Assembly (NCBI GenBank): GCA_024403695.1
Contig: JAKSRI010000014.1
Span: forward strand, 1-64,000
Source: Saccharofermentans sp.
Lineage (GTDB): Bacteria > Bacillota > Clostridia > Saccharofermentanales > Saccharofermentanaceae
DNA length: 64,000 bases
Direction: 5' to 3'
In this document: positions 63,158 to 64,000 of the stretch, in pieces
How the letters are laid out: every line of letters begins with the position of its first letter
Numbering within the stretch: the stretch's first letter is position 1
Notes under the pieces: model-generated
What the model was told of the DNA's origin: nothing
Databases searched by the model: none
Seen by the model: the letters and a program-made list of their open reading frames with translations, nothing else
Program-made: the position numbers and the translations under genes

Positions 63158-64000
63158 ATGTCAAATAAGTTAGCAGCAGTTACATTAACTGGTCAGAAAC
63201 ATAAGAATAGAGATATCCCATGTGAGGATTCTTCCCTTGCAATTTCAAAGAATGGTGTAGACGTTGTTGTTGTGGCAGATGGTGCCGGCAGCAAGCAGTA
63301 TACACATGCCAAGTACGGTTCTAAGGCTGCCACAGAGGCGATTGCTGAGTTGATGACGGAGCATTTCGACGCCATTTATAACGAGAACCGTGAAGCAGCA
63401 ATTAAGTCTATTATTATCGCAGCAGTACACGTTAAGTTTGCTCAGCTTATTGAGGAGCATAACCTTGATTCCATCGAGCGTTTGTCATGCACATTGCTTT
63501 TCGTCGCAGTTAAGGACAGACGAGTAATTGTTGGTCATCTCGGTGATGGTCTCATCGTAAGAGTTTCATCTTCTGGTGTGAGCCCACTTACTATGCCTCA
63601 GAATGATCTGGCTGGTCACACATATTTTGTAACAGCAAATCACGCTGCAGATTATATGCGTATTGTTAAGACAACTACTGATGATATTCATGCTATTGCA
63701 TTGATGTCTGATGGTGTTCAGGATTCTGTTTACGATGAGAATTCTGGTCTTGTTAAGCCAGTTGTTGCTCGTATGGTAGAGACGTTGAAGGGTTCTCGCG
63801 AGGATGCTGAGAAGCAGATTACGGATATCGTCGAGAAGTATATTGTCGGTGGTTCTAATAATAGCGATGATTCATCCTTTGGTGTTCTTTATATCGAGAA
63901 TACTGGTGCACCTGATTCTTCAGGACTTAAGGCTAGTGCCGATGCTTTCCCTAGAGGTGGTGAGACCTTTAAGGATTTGCAGATGAGCATGGTTCCTGAT
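63158..64000 (+). CDS. PP2C-type serine/threonine phosphatase, cut by window end
   Basis: The open frame runs off the window after 281 codons without a stop. PP2C motifs are clear: KNRDIPCEDSS (Asp24), VVVVADGAGS (Asp41), LSCTLLFVAVKDRRVIVGHL followed by GDG, ALMSDGVQD, and NSDDSSFG, which supply the metal-binding aspartates. It begins 5 bases after the VWA stop with a weak GAAGAG site, so it is co-translated with the triad. It should reverse phosphorylation by the upstream kinase. The residues after SSFG (GLKASADAFPRGGETF) suggest a C-terminal extension beyond the catalytic domain. Confidence 0.92.
   Translation, partial: MSNKLAAVTLTGQKHKNRDIPCEDSSLAISKNGVDVVVVADGAGSKQYTHAKYGSKAATEAIAELMTEHFDAIYNENREAAIKSIIIAAVHVKFAQLIEEHNLDSIERLSCTLLFVAVKDRRVIVGHLGDGLIVRVSSSGVSPLTMPQNDLAGHTYFVTANHAADYMRIVKTTTDDIHAIALMSDGVQDSVYDENSGLVKPVVARMVETLKGSREDAEKQITDIVEKYIVGGSNNSDDSSFGVLYIENTGAPDSSGLKASADAFPRGGETFKDLQMSMVPD

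Overview
The window reads as a chromosomal segment of an anaerobic, plant-fibre-degrading Firmicute, most probably a Lachnospiraceae member of the Butyrivibrio/Pseudobutyrivibrio kind. The grounds are the low-to-moderate GC, AGGAGG ribosome sites, consensus sigma-A promoters, intracellular glycosidases for arabinoxylan fragments, a domain-swapped GH3 glucosidase, DUF4214/CAP surface proteins and the Firmicute order ylxM-ffh-rpsP-khpA-rimM-trmD-rplS. No phage, insertion sequence or CRISPR array was seen.

Layout. 1-4341: a 51-bp tandem repeat, a glycerate kinase gene broken by one missing base, and leuC-leuD-leuB (no leuA) with a terminator. 4342-8262: a membrane protein gene, a very small gene, and a sigma factor fused through a transmembrane helix to extracytoplasmic DUF6273 and DUF3298-like domains. 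The membrane protein gene and the sigma gene share an ECF-type promoter block, so the sigma factor probably drives both. 8263-12245: lipoproteins, a GNAT acetyltransferase, six tRNA genes (Lys, Gln, His, Arg and Gly on the minus strand; Leu on plus) and a SpoU-type RNA methyltransferase. 12246-17700: citrate synthase, then divergent GH51 arabinofuranosidase and GH120 beta-xylosidase genes.

17701-30286: a 1783-residue secreted CAP / Ig-like repeat / DUF4214 protein, a GH3 glucosidase plus aldo/keto reductase pair, a membrane diguanylate cyclase with an SGNH esterase, and a lipoprotein. 30287-35725: the SRP / ribosomal-protein / tRNA-modification operon, then argJ. 35726-51010: one 4998-residue cell-surface protein with about 36 cadherin-like repeats, including a duplicated four-repeat block. 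51011-60509: a divergent type IIA topoisomerase pair, a membrane protein with a deacetylase-like fold, a PH-domain protein, a sirtuin and a membrane-anchored MutS-like ATPase. 60510-64000: a kinase, VWA and PP2C phosphatase triad (TerY-P / YegI-YegL-YegK type), the last gene cut by the window end.

How it fits together. GH51, GH120, GH3 and probably the SGNH esterase lack signal peptides and would finish breaking down imported, substituted xylo-oligosaccharides in the cytoplasm. The two large secreted repeat proteins would act at the cell surface in adhesion or matrix building. The most system-like parts are the self-contained membrane sigma/sensor with its putative small regulon, and the kinase-VWA-PP2C triad whose kinase carries a PIN-like N-terminal region. 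Two convergent intergenic regions also share an unexplained inverted repeat, GTTGCCAT-N12-ATGGCAAC, set among further TTGCCA copies.
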